Shown here piece by piece: positions 6,413 through 13,942 of a stretch of 16,747 nt of DNA. Position 1 is the stretch's first letter; each line of letters opens with the position of its first letter. Origin of the DNA: Bacillota bacterium (GTDB taxonomy: Bacteria; Bacillota; Clostridia; Oscillospirales; Acutalibacteraceae); assembly GCA_023458915.1 (NCBI GenBank), contig JAEWWM010000064.1, positions 1-16,747 of the forward strand. The letters are read 5' to 3'. The notes below the pieces were generated by a model. That model saw nothing but the letters and a program-made list of their open reading frames with translations, did no database searches and was not told the DNA's origin. Position numbers and translations under genes: made by a program.

Positions 6413-8038
6413 TTAATCATTAATGAAAAGTTCAGGAATTTCTGTTTTTATGCGGTCGGCGATTTCCTTAAACACAGGGCCGCAGCTCTCGCCGCCGCCA
6501 AGACCTGCTTCTGATAAAATAACGACCGAATATTTAGGTCTATCATATGGGAAAAAGCCTGCAAACCAGGACTGCTCTATTTTTTTGCCGTCCTCAATGA
6601 TTCCTGTTTGAGCTGTTGAAGTTTTGGATGCAGCTTCCATTTTTTCAGGTTTACCTCTCTGGCTTGTGCCATAATCAATTGAAGCTTTCATGTGCGATTT
6701 TAACTTTGCTGCGGTGTTTTCTGAGATTATTCTTTCTTTTTCATCTTTTACTGTATTTTTGTCTTTTTTAAGAAACCTCATGCTCTCATCCACAAGACCT
6801 TTTACAAGCTTTGGGTTACTGTAAATTCCACCGGAAGCAATTGTGTTTATAATCCCTGCTACCTGAATCGGAGTTGCCATGAGCTTACCTTGACCAAATG
6901 AAAAGTTAGCAAGTGTTTTTATATTTTTTAAATTATCGGCGGAAGGAAGCACCCCGTTTGACGAAACCATGTCCGGTGCAAGCGTATTCCCTGAACCAAG
7001 TCTAAATTTTTTAGCCATATTTAAAAGAGCGTCCTGTGGCATTTTTTTGATAAGTTCAATAAAATAACCGTTACAAGAATGTGCCAGAGCCTGTTCCATA
7101 TTCACAAGCTCGTGTTTTTTGCCATTAAAGCATTTAAAAGAGGTGTCCTCAACCTCGTTAATGCCTTGACAGTTATAAAGTGTGTTTTCGCTTATCCCTT
7201 TTTCAAGAGCAGCAGAAGACGTCACGAGTTTAAAAATTGAACCAAGGTTGAAAGAGCACATTATACGGTTAAGCAGTGGTGAATTTTTGTCGCTTAAAGA
7301 CTCCTGAACATTATTTGGCAAAAACCCGGGAAAACTTGCGCAAGCTCTTATTTCGCAGTTTGGAACCTCCACAACCATTACTGCGCCTCTGCTTATATAT
7401 TTATTCGCCACTTCCTCGGTTAAAGCCTGAATTCGACTATCAATATTTAAAACTACACCCTTTGATTTAAGGTAGGATTTATCTTCTGTAAGTTCCTTTT
7501 TACCTGGTAAAATTTTGCCCGCGGCGTCTATGTTATATTTCACAAATATTTCATGATTATCGCCAGAAAGGTAATCATTATAAATTTTTTCAATCCCTGA
7601 AACACCCTGTTTTTCACCGGAAAGATAGCCAATTATATGAGAAGCAAGGGTTACCCCGGCATAGCGAACCGGAATTTCAAAAATTTTAACATATGGGGAG
7701 TCAACTTTTTGACTGACTTCAATTATAAAGGGAGTGCTTTTCGAGCATTTTTTGTATAGGTCTGCCTTTTGAGATTCTTGAACTGCCGGAGTCAAAGCGG
7801 TAAGTGATTCAATACATGGAATAACCGCGGCAATCAACTTTTTTTGGCTGTTTACAAACGGAATGTTTCGGCAGTCGTAAATCGTGCCCCTGACATCTGT
7901 GATTTTAAGTTTATAAGACTGTTGGCTGAGCGCGGCATCGTTTAGTTTTTCTTTATTTGAGATATAATCGAGTGAAAAAAATGCAGCACAAAAAAACAGC
8001 ATTAAAATTCCAAAAAGAATTACCGATCTTTTGTACAT
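6413..8038 (-). CDS. Class B penicillin-binding protein (transpeptidase, SpoVD/PBP2-like)
   Basis: A membrane-anchored peptidoglycan transpeptidase. Residues 5-24 form the single membrane anchor, about 43-185 the dimerisation/pedestal region (DVRGTIYD near 48-55), and about 195-535 the transpeptidase domain. The active-site SxxK is S267-I-F-K270 in NLGSIFK, SxN is S321-C-N323, and FSFGQGKLMATPIQVAG (379-395) is characteristic of the family. The third motif, normally KTG, reads K472-T-S-T. At 541 residues there is no C-terminal PASTA domain, unlike B. subtilis SpoVD. The gene lies 85 bp behind the STAS gene on the same strand, so it may belong to the partner-switching operon. A role in spore cortex or septal wall synthesis is plausible but not proven. 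The Shine-Dalgarno before the ATG is weak. Confidence 0.9.
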   Translation of the reverse strand: MYKRSVILFGILMLFFCAAFFSLDYISNKEKLNDAALSQQSYKLKITDVRGTIYDCRNIPFVNSQKKLIAAVIPCIESLTALTPAVQESQKADLYKKCSKSTPFIIEVSQKVDSPYVKIFEIPVRYAGVTLASHIIGYLSGEKQGVSGIEKIYNDYLSGDNHEIFVKYNIDAAGKILPGKKELTEDKSYLKSKGVVLNIDSRIQALTEEVANKYISRGAVMVVEVPNCEIRACASFPGFLPNNVQESLSDKNSPLLNRIMCSFNLGSIFKLVTSSAALEKGISENTLYNCQGINEVEDTSFKCFNGKKHELVNMEQALAHSCNGYFIELIKKMPQDALLNMAKKFRLGSGNTLAPDMVSSNGVLPSADNLKNIKTLANFSFGQGKLMATPIQVAGIINTIASGGIYSNPKLVKGLVDESMRFLKKDKNTVKDEKERIISENTAAKLKSHMKASIDYGTSQRGKPEKMEAASKTSTAQTGIIEDGKKIEQSWFAGFFPYDRPKYSVVILSEAGLGGGESCGPVFKEIADRIKTEIPELFIND

Positions 8039-8123
8039 AAAAAAACCAACCTTACGTAAAACATTATTTACATAAAGTAAGTATTTGTTTATTTTGTTTT
8101 ATAATGCAGTTTTAATTTGAAAT

Positions 8124-8432
8124 TTAGCTGTTAATTTTCAAAAAATCCGTAAATCCCGTTAGTTCAAAAACTTCCATCACATCAGGCTGAACGTGGGTTA
8201 TCGTCAGGCTTGCACCGTCAATTGTATTTACTTTCTTTTGAGCGTAAAGAATAACCCGCAGAGCAGCGCTGCTCATATATTCAACATCTTTAAAATCAAG
8301 AACCAGATTTGTTTCACTTTCGCCGAAACTTTCCTCTAACATAGACTGCAATTTTGGGGAAGTTTGAACATCGAGTCTTCCTTTAATGTAGTAAGTTACT
8401 ACGCCTTCCTGGTTTACTTTTTTTATATCCAT
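8124..8432 (-). CDS. STAS-domain anti-sigma factor antagonist (SpoIIAA/RsbV-like)
   Basis: A single STAS domain of 102 residues, the usual length for anti-anti-sigma proteins. The phosphorylation loop is DVEYMSSAALRVIL (49-62). By alignment with SpoIIAA (FMDSSG) and RsbV (YIDSTG), S55 should be the serine phosphorylated by the partner kinase; S54 replaces the usual aspartate. In its unphosphorylated form such a protein binds the anti-sigma kinase and frees the sigma factor or other client. It starts 21 bp after the kinase gene with a clear AGGAGG-like site, so the two are co-translated. The order (kinase first, antagonist second) and the absence of a sigma gene show this is not the spoIIA operon. 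Confidence 0.92.
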   Translation of the reverse strand: MDIKKVNQEGVVTYYIKGRLDVQTSPKLQSMLEESFGESETNLVLDFKDVEYMSSAALRVILYAQKKVNTIDGASLTITHVQPDVMEVFELTGFTDFLKINS

Positions 8433-8453
8433 TTAAAATTCCTCCTTTAATAA

Positions 8454-8867
8454 TCAGCTTGTTTTTTTAATTATTACAAGATTATTTTGCCCGCGCTTAT
8501 AAGCGTACTCCATACCGTCTGTGATTTTGTTTACTATGAATATTCCTAGGCCGCCAATTTTCCTTTCTACTACAGGTTTTGTGGAATCAGGTTTTTGCGT
8601 TTTCGTTGGATCAAAAGGAATACCATCATCCACAAAGCTTACTTTAATAAGACGTTCCCCCGGGTCATGCTCAAAATTAATTAAAACATTCCCTTGACTA
8701 CCTGGGTAAGCGTATCTGGAGATATTCACGTATATCTCTTCGCTTGCAAAAATTACCGATGCCGCACAGCTTTTTTCGAAGTTCGCTATTTTCATGTGTT
8801 CCACGAGAAAATCATAAACAATTTGCCAATTTTCAACAATTGCAGGAATATAAATATAATTTTCCAC
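8454..8867 (-). CDS. Anti-sigma factor serine kinase (RsbW/SpoIIAB-like, HATPase)
   Basis: A 137-residue GHKL-type ATPase of the anti-sigma kinase group. The N-box is EEIYVNISRYAY (43-54, with N48), the G1 box DDGIPFDP (80-87) and the G2 box GGLGIFIV (105-112). It should phosphorylate the STAS protein encoded next to it and sequester a sigma factor or another client when the STAS protein is phosphorylated. The start is GTG at 8867. The Shine-Dalgarno (AGGAGAGG, 8881-8888) is 13 nt away, and an out-of-frame ATG at 8874 sits at the better spacing and opens a 13-codon overlapping ORF. I chose GTG because the frame upstream has no other start codon. A PP2C phosphatase (SpoIIE/RsbU type) expected to oppose it is not in the window. 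Confidence 0.92.
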   Translation of the reverse strand: MENYIYIPAIVENWQIVYDFLVEHMKIANFEKSCAASVIFASEEIYVNISRYAYPGSQGNVLINFEHDPGERLIKVSFVDDGIPFDPTKTQKPDSTKPVVERKIGGLGIFIVNKITDGMEYAYKRGQNNLVIIKKTS

Positions 8868-8910
8868 TGTGCATTTCGTTCCTCTCCTGTTGATTCTTTA
8901 GCAGGCATTT

Positions 8911-8939
8911 ATTTTACACTAATTTTACTTATAATTCAA
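8911..8939 (-). promoter_or_regulatory. Promoter of the anti-sigma kinase-STAS operon
   Basis: On the minus strand TTGAAT (8939-8934) and TAAAAT (8916-8911) are separated by 17 bp. The predicted leader is about 35-40 nt. It fits sigma-A, so the regulators appear to be made vegetatively rather than only during sporulation (inference). Confidence 0.5.
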
Positions 8940-9103
8940 CTAATATTCATTAAATTTTATAAATTTTGTTCAAAATCTAGCTTTTTTGAAGATTTTAAAA
9001 TATTGCAATTAATTTTTTGAACATTTTCAACAACATTACCAACATTTTCACGGGGTGTTTCTATCAATTATTACTAATTTATCATTGACTATATAATAAA
9101 TAT

Positions 9104-10285
9104 CTAAATATAGCTTGCTTTTCCGATTACTTTACCATTTTTGTAGTATATGCGAGGAACTCTTTTGCCCACAAGGCACGTGATCTCATAGTTTATTGTC
9201 CCAATTTTTAAAGCGAGTTCATCAACTGTGATTTTTTCTCCTTTGTCTTCTCCAAAAGCAGTAACAATGCTTCCTTCTTCTACTTCATCAATATCGGAAA
9301 CATTTAGCATAAGCTGATCCATGCAAACCCTTCCGATAACCGGTGCACGCTTTCCGCAAACAATCATTTCAGCGTTGTTTGAAAATTGGCGAGAATAACC
9401 ATCCGCATATCCTAGTGGCACAGCCGCGACCTTTATTTCTTTTGAAGACATAAAAGTGCATCCATAACTTACATATGTGCCTACAGGCACAGTCTTAACC
9501 TGCGAAACGATCGTTTTAAGCTGAGCTATCGGTTTTAAATCTATTTTATTTTTTACTTCATCCGAGGGATATAACCCATAAAGAGCAACCCCTCCTCTTA
9601 CCATGTCAAGCTGCATCTGCGGGAAATTTATTATTCCAGCGCTGTTACAGCAGTGTCTCAGCGGAATTTTCATGCTGCTGTTTTCAAGTTTATTAATTAC
9701 AGTCATGAAATTTTTAAACTGTTTTAAGGTGTAATCTTTTTGATTAGTTATATCATCAGCCACGGAAAAATGAGTAAAAATCCCTTCAATTTCAAGTTTT
9801 TCAAAATTTTTTATCTTTAAAATTTCTTTGGTGGAATTTTCTATATCTTCAGGAGTTTGGCTGAAAAATCCGATTCTACTCATGCCGGTATCGATTTTTA
9901 AATGGACTTTTAGTTTCAGATTTTTCTTTCTGCATTCAAAGCTCAACTTTTCGGCGTAATTGTAAGAAAAAAGTGCCTGTGAAATAGTGTATTTGCACAG
10001 AGTTTCTGCCATCTCGGGTGCGGTATATCCAAAAATAAGTACTGGTTTAGTCGCTCCGCTTTTTCTGAGCTGAATCGCTTCATCTATATTCGAAACTCCA
10101 TAGTAGTCTGCACCGAGCTTTTCGTATTCTTTAACAAGAAACTCCGCACCGTGACCGTATGCATCCGCTTTCAATACACAAAGAAGCTTTGTGCCTTTCG
10201 AAAGTTTATTTTTAATAGCGTTAAAATTATGCTCTACCGCGTCTAAATTTATTTGCATCCAAGTTCTTTTTGAAAATTTTTCCAT
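9104..10285 (-). CDS. alr: Alanine racemase
   Basis: A PLP enzyme converting L- to D-alanine for the peptidoglycan stem peptide. The PLP lysine is K39 in VLKADAYGHG (37-46) and the second catalytic base is Y274 in YVSYGCTF. R137 in GMSRIGF corresponds to the arginine that tunes the catalytic tyrosine region. GGVALYGLYP (231-240), LGYADGYSR (291-299) and GRVCMDQ (318-324) are further landmarks. At 393 residues it has the normal two-domain length (TIM barrel plus beta domain). GGGAGATT upstream supports the ATG at 10285. It runs divergently from dusB. No clear terminator follows its TAG stop; the 160 bp after it are AT-rich and contain three AACATT repeats (9020-9050). It may be the essential housekeeping copy or a sporulation copy; the sequence does not decide. 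Confidence 0.97.
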   Translation of the reverse strand: MEKFSKRTWMQINLDAVEHNFNAIKNKLSKGTKLLCVLKADAYGHGAEFLVKEYEKLGADYYGVSNIDEAIQLRKSGATKPVLIFGYTAPEMAETLCKYTISQALFSYNYAEKLSFECRKKNLKLKVHLKIDTGMSRIGFFSQTPEDIENSTKEILKIKNFEKLEIEGIFTHFSVADDITNQKDYTLKQFKNFMTVINKLENSSMKIPLRHCCNSAGIINFPQMQLDMVRGGVALYGLYPSDEVKNKIDLKPIAQLKTIVSQVKTVPVGTYVSYGCTFMSSKEIKVAAVPLGYADGYSRQFSNNAEMIVCGKRAPVIGRVCMDQLMLNVSDIDEVEEGSIVTAFGEDKGEKITVDELALKIGTINYEITCLVGKRVPRIYYKNGKVIGKASYI

Positions 10286-10320
10286 TTATGGAATCTCCCT
10301 GTTTTTTAAAATATGTATTA

Positions 10321-10329
10321 TTTATACCA
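10321..10329 (-). promoter_or_regulatory. Extended -10 promoter for alr
   Basis: On the minus strand TGGTATAAA (10329-10321) fits TGn plus a 5/6 -10 hexamer, about 30 nt upstream of the alr start codon. No good -35 is visible. Confidence 0.4.
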
Positions 10330-10471
10330 TAATTGATTTTATGTTAGAATAGTGTTTATGAATTGGTCAGGATTAAAAAGTACAATTTTTAACATAATAA
10401 GTCCTAAAGGAATGCAATCAGCGCGAATTAACCAAATGTTTTTAATAAAAATTCAAAAAGGAAAAAATCAT

Positions 10472-11484
10472 ATGCATATCGGAAATATTCAAATTAAAGG
10501 TAAGGCAGCTCTTGCACCAATGGCAGGAATAACAGACCGCGCTTTTCGGGAAATATGTGCGCTTTTTGGAGCATCGTATTTTACAAGTGAAATGATAAGT
10601 GTGAAGGGCTTAATTTATAAAAGCAAAAAAACTTTTAATCTTATCGATCGCTCGGAAACGGACAAGCCTTTCGCGGTTCAGCTTTTCGGCAACAACCCAA
10701 AAGATTTCGCGGAGGCTATAAAGCTACTGTTAAATTATCCGCTCGACAACTTTTGTGTTTTTCCCTCACCGCAGGCAAGAAGAAAACAAGCCATTGATGT
10801 TATTGATATTAACATGGGCTGTCCTGCTACAAAAATTATAAAAGAAAATTCCGGTTCGGCACTTATGAAAAATCCGGATTTATGCGGGGAAATAGTAAAA
10901 GCTGCAAAATCGGTTTCACATGTACCTGTAACTGTAAAAATAAGAGCGGGATGGGACAGCAAAAATATGAACGCTCCTGAAGTTGCAAAAATCTGTGAGG
11001 AAGCCGGCGCGGATGCATAACTATTCATGGCAGAACGCGCGAACAGGGTTATTCTGGGTTTAGTGACCTTAATATAATTAAAGAAGTTAAAAAATCTGTA
11101 AAAATACCGGTTATAGGCAATGGAGATATAACGTTAGTTGAAGCAGCTTTAAAAATGATAAATTTTACAAAATGCGATATGGTGGCAATCGGAAGGGGTG
11201 CTATCGGTAACCCATGGATATTTGCCGAGATTAATTCTTGCATATCAGGCAAAGCGTGGGCTCCGCTAACTCTCCCTGAAAAAGCCGATATCATGAAAAA
11301 ACACATAGAAAAACTGTGCGAATATAAAGGCGAGGAAAGGGGCATAAAAGAAGCGAGAAAACATATAGCAGGTTACATTAAAGATATTCCCGGTGCGGCA
11401 AATTTTCGAAAAATTGCCTTTATGGCAAAAAATAAGCATGAGCTTTTAAATTTGTGCAGTGAAATAAGCCTGCTAACATACTGA
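10472..11484 (+). pseudogene. dusB: tRNA-dihydrouridine synthase (DusB type), frameshifted and carrying a 17-residue insertion
   Basis: An FMN enzyme reducing uridine to dihydrouridine in tRNA. ATG at 10472 follows AAAAAGGA and begins MHIGNIQIKGKAALAPMAGITDRAF; the open frame starting at GTG 10352 is a spurious extension. The catalytic cysteine is in NMGCPATK and the FMN-site lysine in VKIRAGW. The frame runs into TAA at 11018-11020 right after AGADA. Shifting by one base restores the family sequence TIHGRTREQGYSGF at once and continues to the stop at 11482-11484, with PVIGNGDI, IGRGAIGNPW and ARKHIAGY. One missing A after 11017 explains the break. A second anomaly is 17 extra residues (nt 10748-10798) just before VIDINMGCP compared with E. 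coli DusB. Both halves keep conserved residues, so the break is recent, an assembly error, or a rare frameshift site. Confidence 0.85.
10748..10798 (+). repeat. 51-nt in-frame palindromic insertion inside dusB
   Basis: This segment encodes 17 residues (NFCVFPSPQARRKQAID) absent from E. coli DusB between the helix before and the strand VIDINMGCP. It contains an imperfect hairpin: TTGTGTTTTTC (10753-10763) with GAAGAAAACAA (10779-10789), one mismatch and one G-U pair, then CCT (10764-10766) with AGG (10773-10775), loop CACCGC and a 3-nt bulge CAA. The length is a multiple of three. It resembles the palindrome at 4291-4333. Confidence 0.5.
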
Positions 11485-11500
11485 AAATTGAATCATAGGT

Positions 11501-11541
11501 AATAAACCCCCGCCAATCTTAATTGACGGGGGTTTATTTTA
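11501..11541. terminator. Bidirectional terminator between dusB and the convergent gene
   Basis: AATAAACCCCCG (11501-11512) pairs with CGGGGGTTTATT (11527-11538) over 12 bp, with further pairing inside (CAAT/ATTG). The plus strand continues into TTTT, and the minus strand also leaves the stem through AT-rich DNA. The stem abuts the stop codon of the minus-strand gene. Confidence 0.9.
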
Positions 11542-12195
11542 TCTCTGCTGAGCGCTGAGGGCTTTGGAAATAAACGAGCTTTTCTTTTTTGGTTTTTCGG
11601 GTTTTACTTTTTTGCCTTTATATTTTAGTGCTGCATGCCAGCCTTTTTGGAGTTCTTCGCTTAAAGATGGTTTTAGATTGTTCACTGCTACTTCATTTTC
11701 AATATTATTTAAAATTGCCATCGTAATTACGCTTCTTACATCTAAGTTGCCGTTTTGATAAAGATCGCTAAGGAGTTTGGCAAGTTTGTTTATTTTAGTT
11801 TTTTCTTTCTCCTCACAAAGAAGTTCGTTTATTTTAGGCAAAATATGTTCTTTTGCAAATATTGCTGGTCTGAATTCAATATAGCATTCTTTTTCGGTTT
11901 GAATCTCATCTTTGAGTTCGGGGAAAATGTTAACCATTCTGTTTGCAAAAAAGAGACCTGTGATATTGCTCTCGTCCGCACTCGATTTTCTTTTTGTTTG
12001 TTGTTTCACTGCTGATTTTTCTTGCCCTACCATAGCGTCGATAAAATCCTTGGCGATCATCTCAGCATCTTTTTGGTTTGCAGAGTCATTATCAAGAAGC
12101 CAAGAAGACAACGCTTTTCTTTCTTCAGAGTCTACATCTGCTGCGCTTAAAATAATTTGATTATTTTCATTATTATAAACAATTTCATAACCCAA
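11539..12195 (-). CDS. Protein of unknown function, probably N-terminally interrupted by an in-frame stop
   Basis: The uninterrupted part is 218 residues if begun at TTG 12195. It is mostly charged and helical, with an acidic first third (AADVDSEERKALSSWLLDNDS), a polar linker near 60-75, a helical core (about 80-190) and a very basic tail (KYKGKKVKPEKPKKK) that could contact nucleic acid or membrane lipids. There is no signal peptide, membrane span or cysteine pair, and I recognise no family. TTG 12195 has no Shine-Dalgarno. Upstream in the same frame, codons reading KEKNKIVLTNGD look coding as far as TAA at 12234-12232. Before that come 24 more codons starting at TTG 12306 with AGGAG nine bases upstream and a good promoter. 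The natural gene was probably about 255 residues. Confidence 0.65.
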   Translation of the reverse strand: MGYEIVYNNENNQIILSAADVDSEERKALSSWLLDNDSANQKDAEMIAKDFIDAMVGQEKSAVKQQTKRKSSADESNITGLFFANRMVNIFPELKDEIQTEKECYIEFRPAIFAKEHILPKINELLCEEKEKTKINKLAKLLSDLYQNGNLDVRSVITMAILNNIENEVAVNNLKPSLSEELQKGWHAALKYKGKKVKPEKPKKKSSFISKALSAQQR

Positions 12196-12231
12196 ATCGC
12201 CGTTAGTTAAAACTATTTTATTTTTTTCTTT

Positions 12232-12306
12232 TTAAGTATCAAATTTCTTTGTTCTTTCGCTGCCCAAAATCAGATCACATATCACTTCAAAATAATTTTT
12301 ATTCAA
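12232..12306 (-). other. 24-codon ORF in frame with and upstream of the 218-residue gene
   Basis: TTG at 12306, TAA at 12234-12232. AGGAG (12316-12320) stands nine bases before the TTG. The peptide (NKNYFEVICDLILGSERTKKF...) has the composition of a real protein start. It shares the reading frame with the downstream gene, separated only by the TAA and 12 sense codons. It is either the original N-terminus cut off by a CAA-to-TAA type change, or a short leader peptide. Confidence 0.5.
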
Positions 12307-12391
12307 AAAAATTCACTCCTAAATTTTACTAAGTTTCATCCTAACTTACGGAAACGGCTAAGATTTATGGGATTACGCTTCCTTCAACCTC

Positions 12392-12420
12392 ATTTTAATA
12401 CAAAACTAAAAAATTGTCAC
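12392..12420 (-). promoter_or_regulatory. Promoter of the interrupted gene
   Basis: On the minus strand GTGACA (12420-12415) and TAAAAT (12397-12392) are 17 bp apart. It predicts a leader of about 80 nt ahead of TTG 12306, which supports that upstream start. The leader shows only short imperfect hairpins and matches no riboswitch I know. Confidence 0.5.
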
Positions 12421-12582
12421 TTAAATAACCAACATTTTCTTTTGTGTAATTTTATCAAAATGCGAATACTAAATAGTAATACATTTTTAAACAATTTAGT
12501 TAATAATTCTACAAAATTTTAATTTGAGCGGCGATTTAAATAGATTTTATTATCAATTTTTGTTAAAGGAGGGAGAATTTGC

Positions 12583-13824
12583 GTGAAAAAACTTTTTCAA
12601 AACTTCGCGAAAGCGCTTTTTGTTCTAAGCATCGCGGTATTTTGCGGTCTTGCGTATGCTTCTTCAAATTTACCAAGTGATTATAAAATATTTGAAAATG
12701 AAAATTTTTCGTTTCAAACATTTCCTTTGTCTGTAGCTATGAAAAAAGAAGAAAAATGCATAAAAACGGGCATGTCAAACCAAAATTCACAAAAAAAACA
12801 TTTAGCTAACCTTATGTTTTTAGATATGTTTCCGATTAAAACTGTGGAAGTTAGCGTTGTTCCAAAATACAATGTAATTTTATGCGGAACTCCTTTTGGT
12901 GTGAAAATATACACAGACGGCGTTATGGTAATCGGTATATCTGATGTAGCAACTACAGACGGAAGCCAGTCACCGGGTAAAGCAAGCGGACTCCAAAAAG
13001 GCGACGTTATAACAAAAATTGATGATAAAACCGTTCTAAATAACGAAGAACTCGAAAAAATAATTGAAAGCTCAAACGGGAAAGAAATTAATCTTTCAAT
13101 TATAAGAGATAATATCTTCTCTAACACAGCTCTTAAGCCTTTAAAATCAATAAATGACGATAAATACCGCGCCGGGATATGGGTGCGCGACAGCTCCGCC
13201 GGTATAGGCACGCTTACATTTTATAATAAACAAAATAAAACCTTCAGTGGGCTCGGGCATGGAATATGCGACATTGATACCGGCGAAATCTTACCGCTTG
13301 CAAAAGGCGAAATAATCGATGCCGCTATATCAGATGTAAGTAGAGGGCGTGAGGGTTCGCCCGGGGAACTGAAAGGTTGCTTTATTGATTCAAACCCTAT
13401 TGGAAAAATTTACGCTAACAATATCACCGGAATTTACGGCACTTTAAATAATCTTCCCTTTAATACAAATTCCATAGATATAGCAATGAAGCAGCACGTA
13501 AAAAAAGGTCCTGCGCAAATTTTAACAACAGTCGAGGGTAATAAACCCAGGTATTACGACATAAATATAGATTCTGTGAACTACAACGTAAATTCTCCCA
13601 CGAAAAATATAAAGATATCAGTCACTGATAAGAATCTTTTGGAAAAAACAGGGGGAATAGTTCAGGGAATGAGCGGAAGCCCAATCATTCAAAATGGTGC
13701 TCTAATCGGCGCTATAACGCACGTTTTTGTAAATAATCCCGCAAGAGGATATGGCATTTTTGCGGAAACAATGCTTACAAATTCCAACAATATTTTCGCG
13801 TCCGAATACAAAAAAGCGTCCTGA
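12583..13824 (+). CDS. spoIVB: SpoIVB serine peptidase (family S55), sporulation signalling protease
   Basis: SpoIVB is made in the forespore, crosses to the intermembrane space and cleaves SpoIVFA, releasing SpoIVFB to process pro-sigma-K; some clostridia keep it for other sporulation roles. An N-terminal membrane/signal segment covers about residues 8-27. The PDZ domain lies around 108-180 (GVMVIGIS, ASGLQKGDVITKIDD). The peptidase domain holds the catalytic set: H226 in GLGHGICD, D349 in SVTDKNLL and S364 in QGMSGSP. D349 and S364 keep the same spacing as D363 and S378 of B. subtilis. At 413 residues the length is normal and the gene looks intact. It starts with GTG at 12583 behind an excellent AAAGGAGGGAG site (12565-12575). 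spo0A follows 118 bp downstream, the classic order in endospore formers. Confidence 0.97.
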   Translation: MKKLFQNFAKALFVLSIAVFCGLAYASSNLPSDYKIFENENFSFQTFPLSVAMKKEEKCIKTGMSNQNSQKKHLANLMFLDMFPIKTVEVSVVPKYNVILCGTPFGVKIYTDGVMVIGISDVATTDGSQSPGKASGLQKGDVITKIDDKTVLNNEELEKIIESSNGKEINLSIIRDNIFSNTALKPLKSINDDKYRAGIWVRDSSAGIGTLTFYNKQNKTFSGLGHGICDIDTGEILPLAKGEIIDAAISDVSRGREGSPGELKGCFIDSNPIGKIYANNITGIYGTLNNLPFNTNSIDIAMKQHVKKGPAQILTTVEGNKPRYYDINIDSVNYNVNSPTKNIKISVTDKNLLEKTGGIVQGMSGSPIIQNGALIGAITHVFVNNPARGYGIFAETMLTNSNNIFASEYKKAS

Positions 13825-13942
13825 TAAGCTTCCATTTTTGACAAATCTACTGAATATTATTTATTTAATGGAAAACTATTGACATATTTGGTAATATATG
13901 GCAACATAAGCATCACAAAATATATTAACTGGGGGAAATTCT

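Noticed and set aside
8124..8867. spoIIAA-spoIIAB assignment for the STAS and kinase genes
   Set aside because: The order is reversed compared with spoIIA and no sigF follows, so these are a separate partner-switching pair.
9020..9050. Three AACATT-type direct repeats after alr
   Set aside because: Too short and irregularly spaced (12 and 9 bp) to be a CRISPR, iteron or operator array.
10352..10471. 40-codon N-terminal extension of the Dus frame from GTG 10352
   Set aside because: The family N-terminus and a ribosome-binding site both place the start at ATG 10472; the extension has no homologous pattern.
11564..12160. Three plus-strand ORFs opposite the unknown gene
   Set aside because: Phe/Leu-rich frames without ribosome-binding sites, typical shadows of a Lys/Glu-rich gene.
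12450..12480. Sigma-G-like -10 (AATACTA) upstream of spoIVB
   Set aside because: No matching -35 at 16-18 bp; in AT-rich DNA the single hexamer is not enough.
13837..13907. Spo0A autoregulation: 0A-box-like TTTGACA and sigma-H or sigma-A promoter before spo0A
   Set aside because: The box has one mismatch, the two TTGACA hexamers lack good -10 partners at 16-18 bp, and no GAAT sigma-H element lies at the right spacing.
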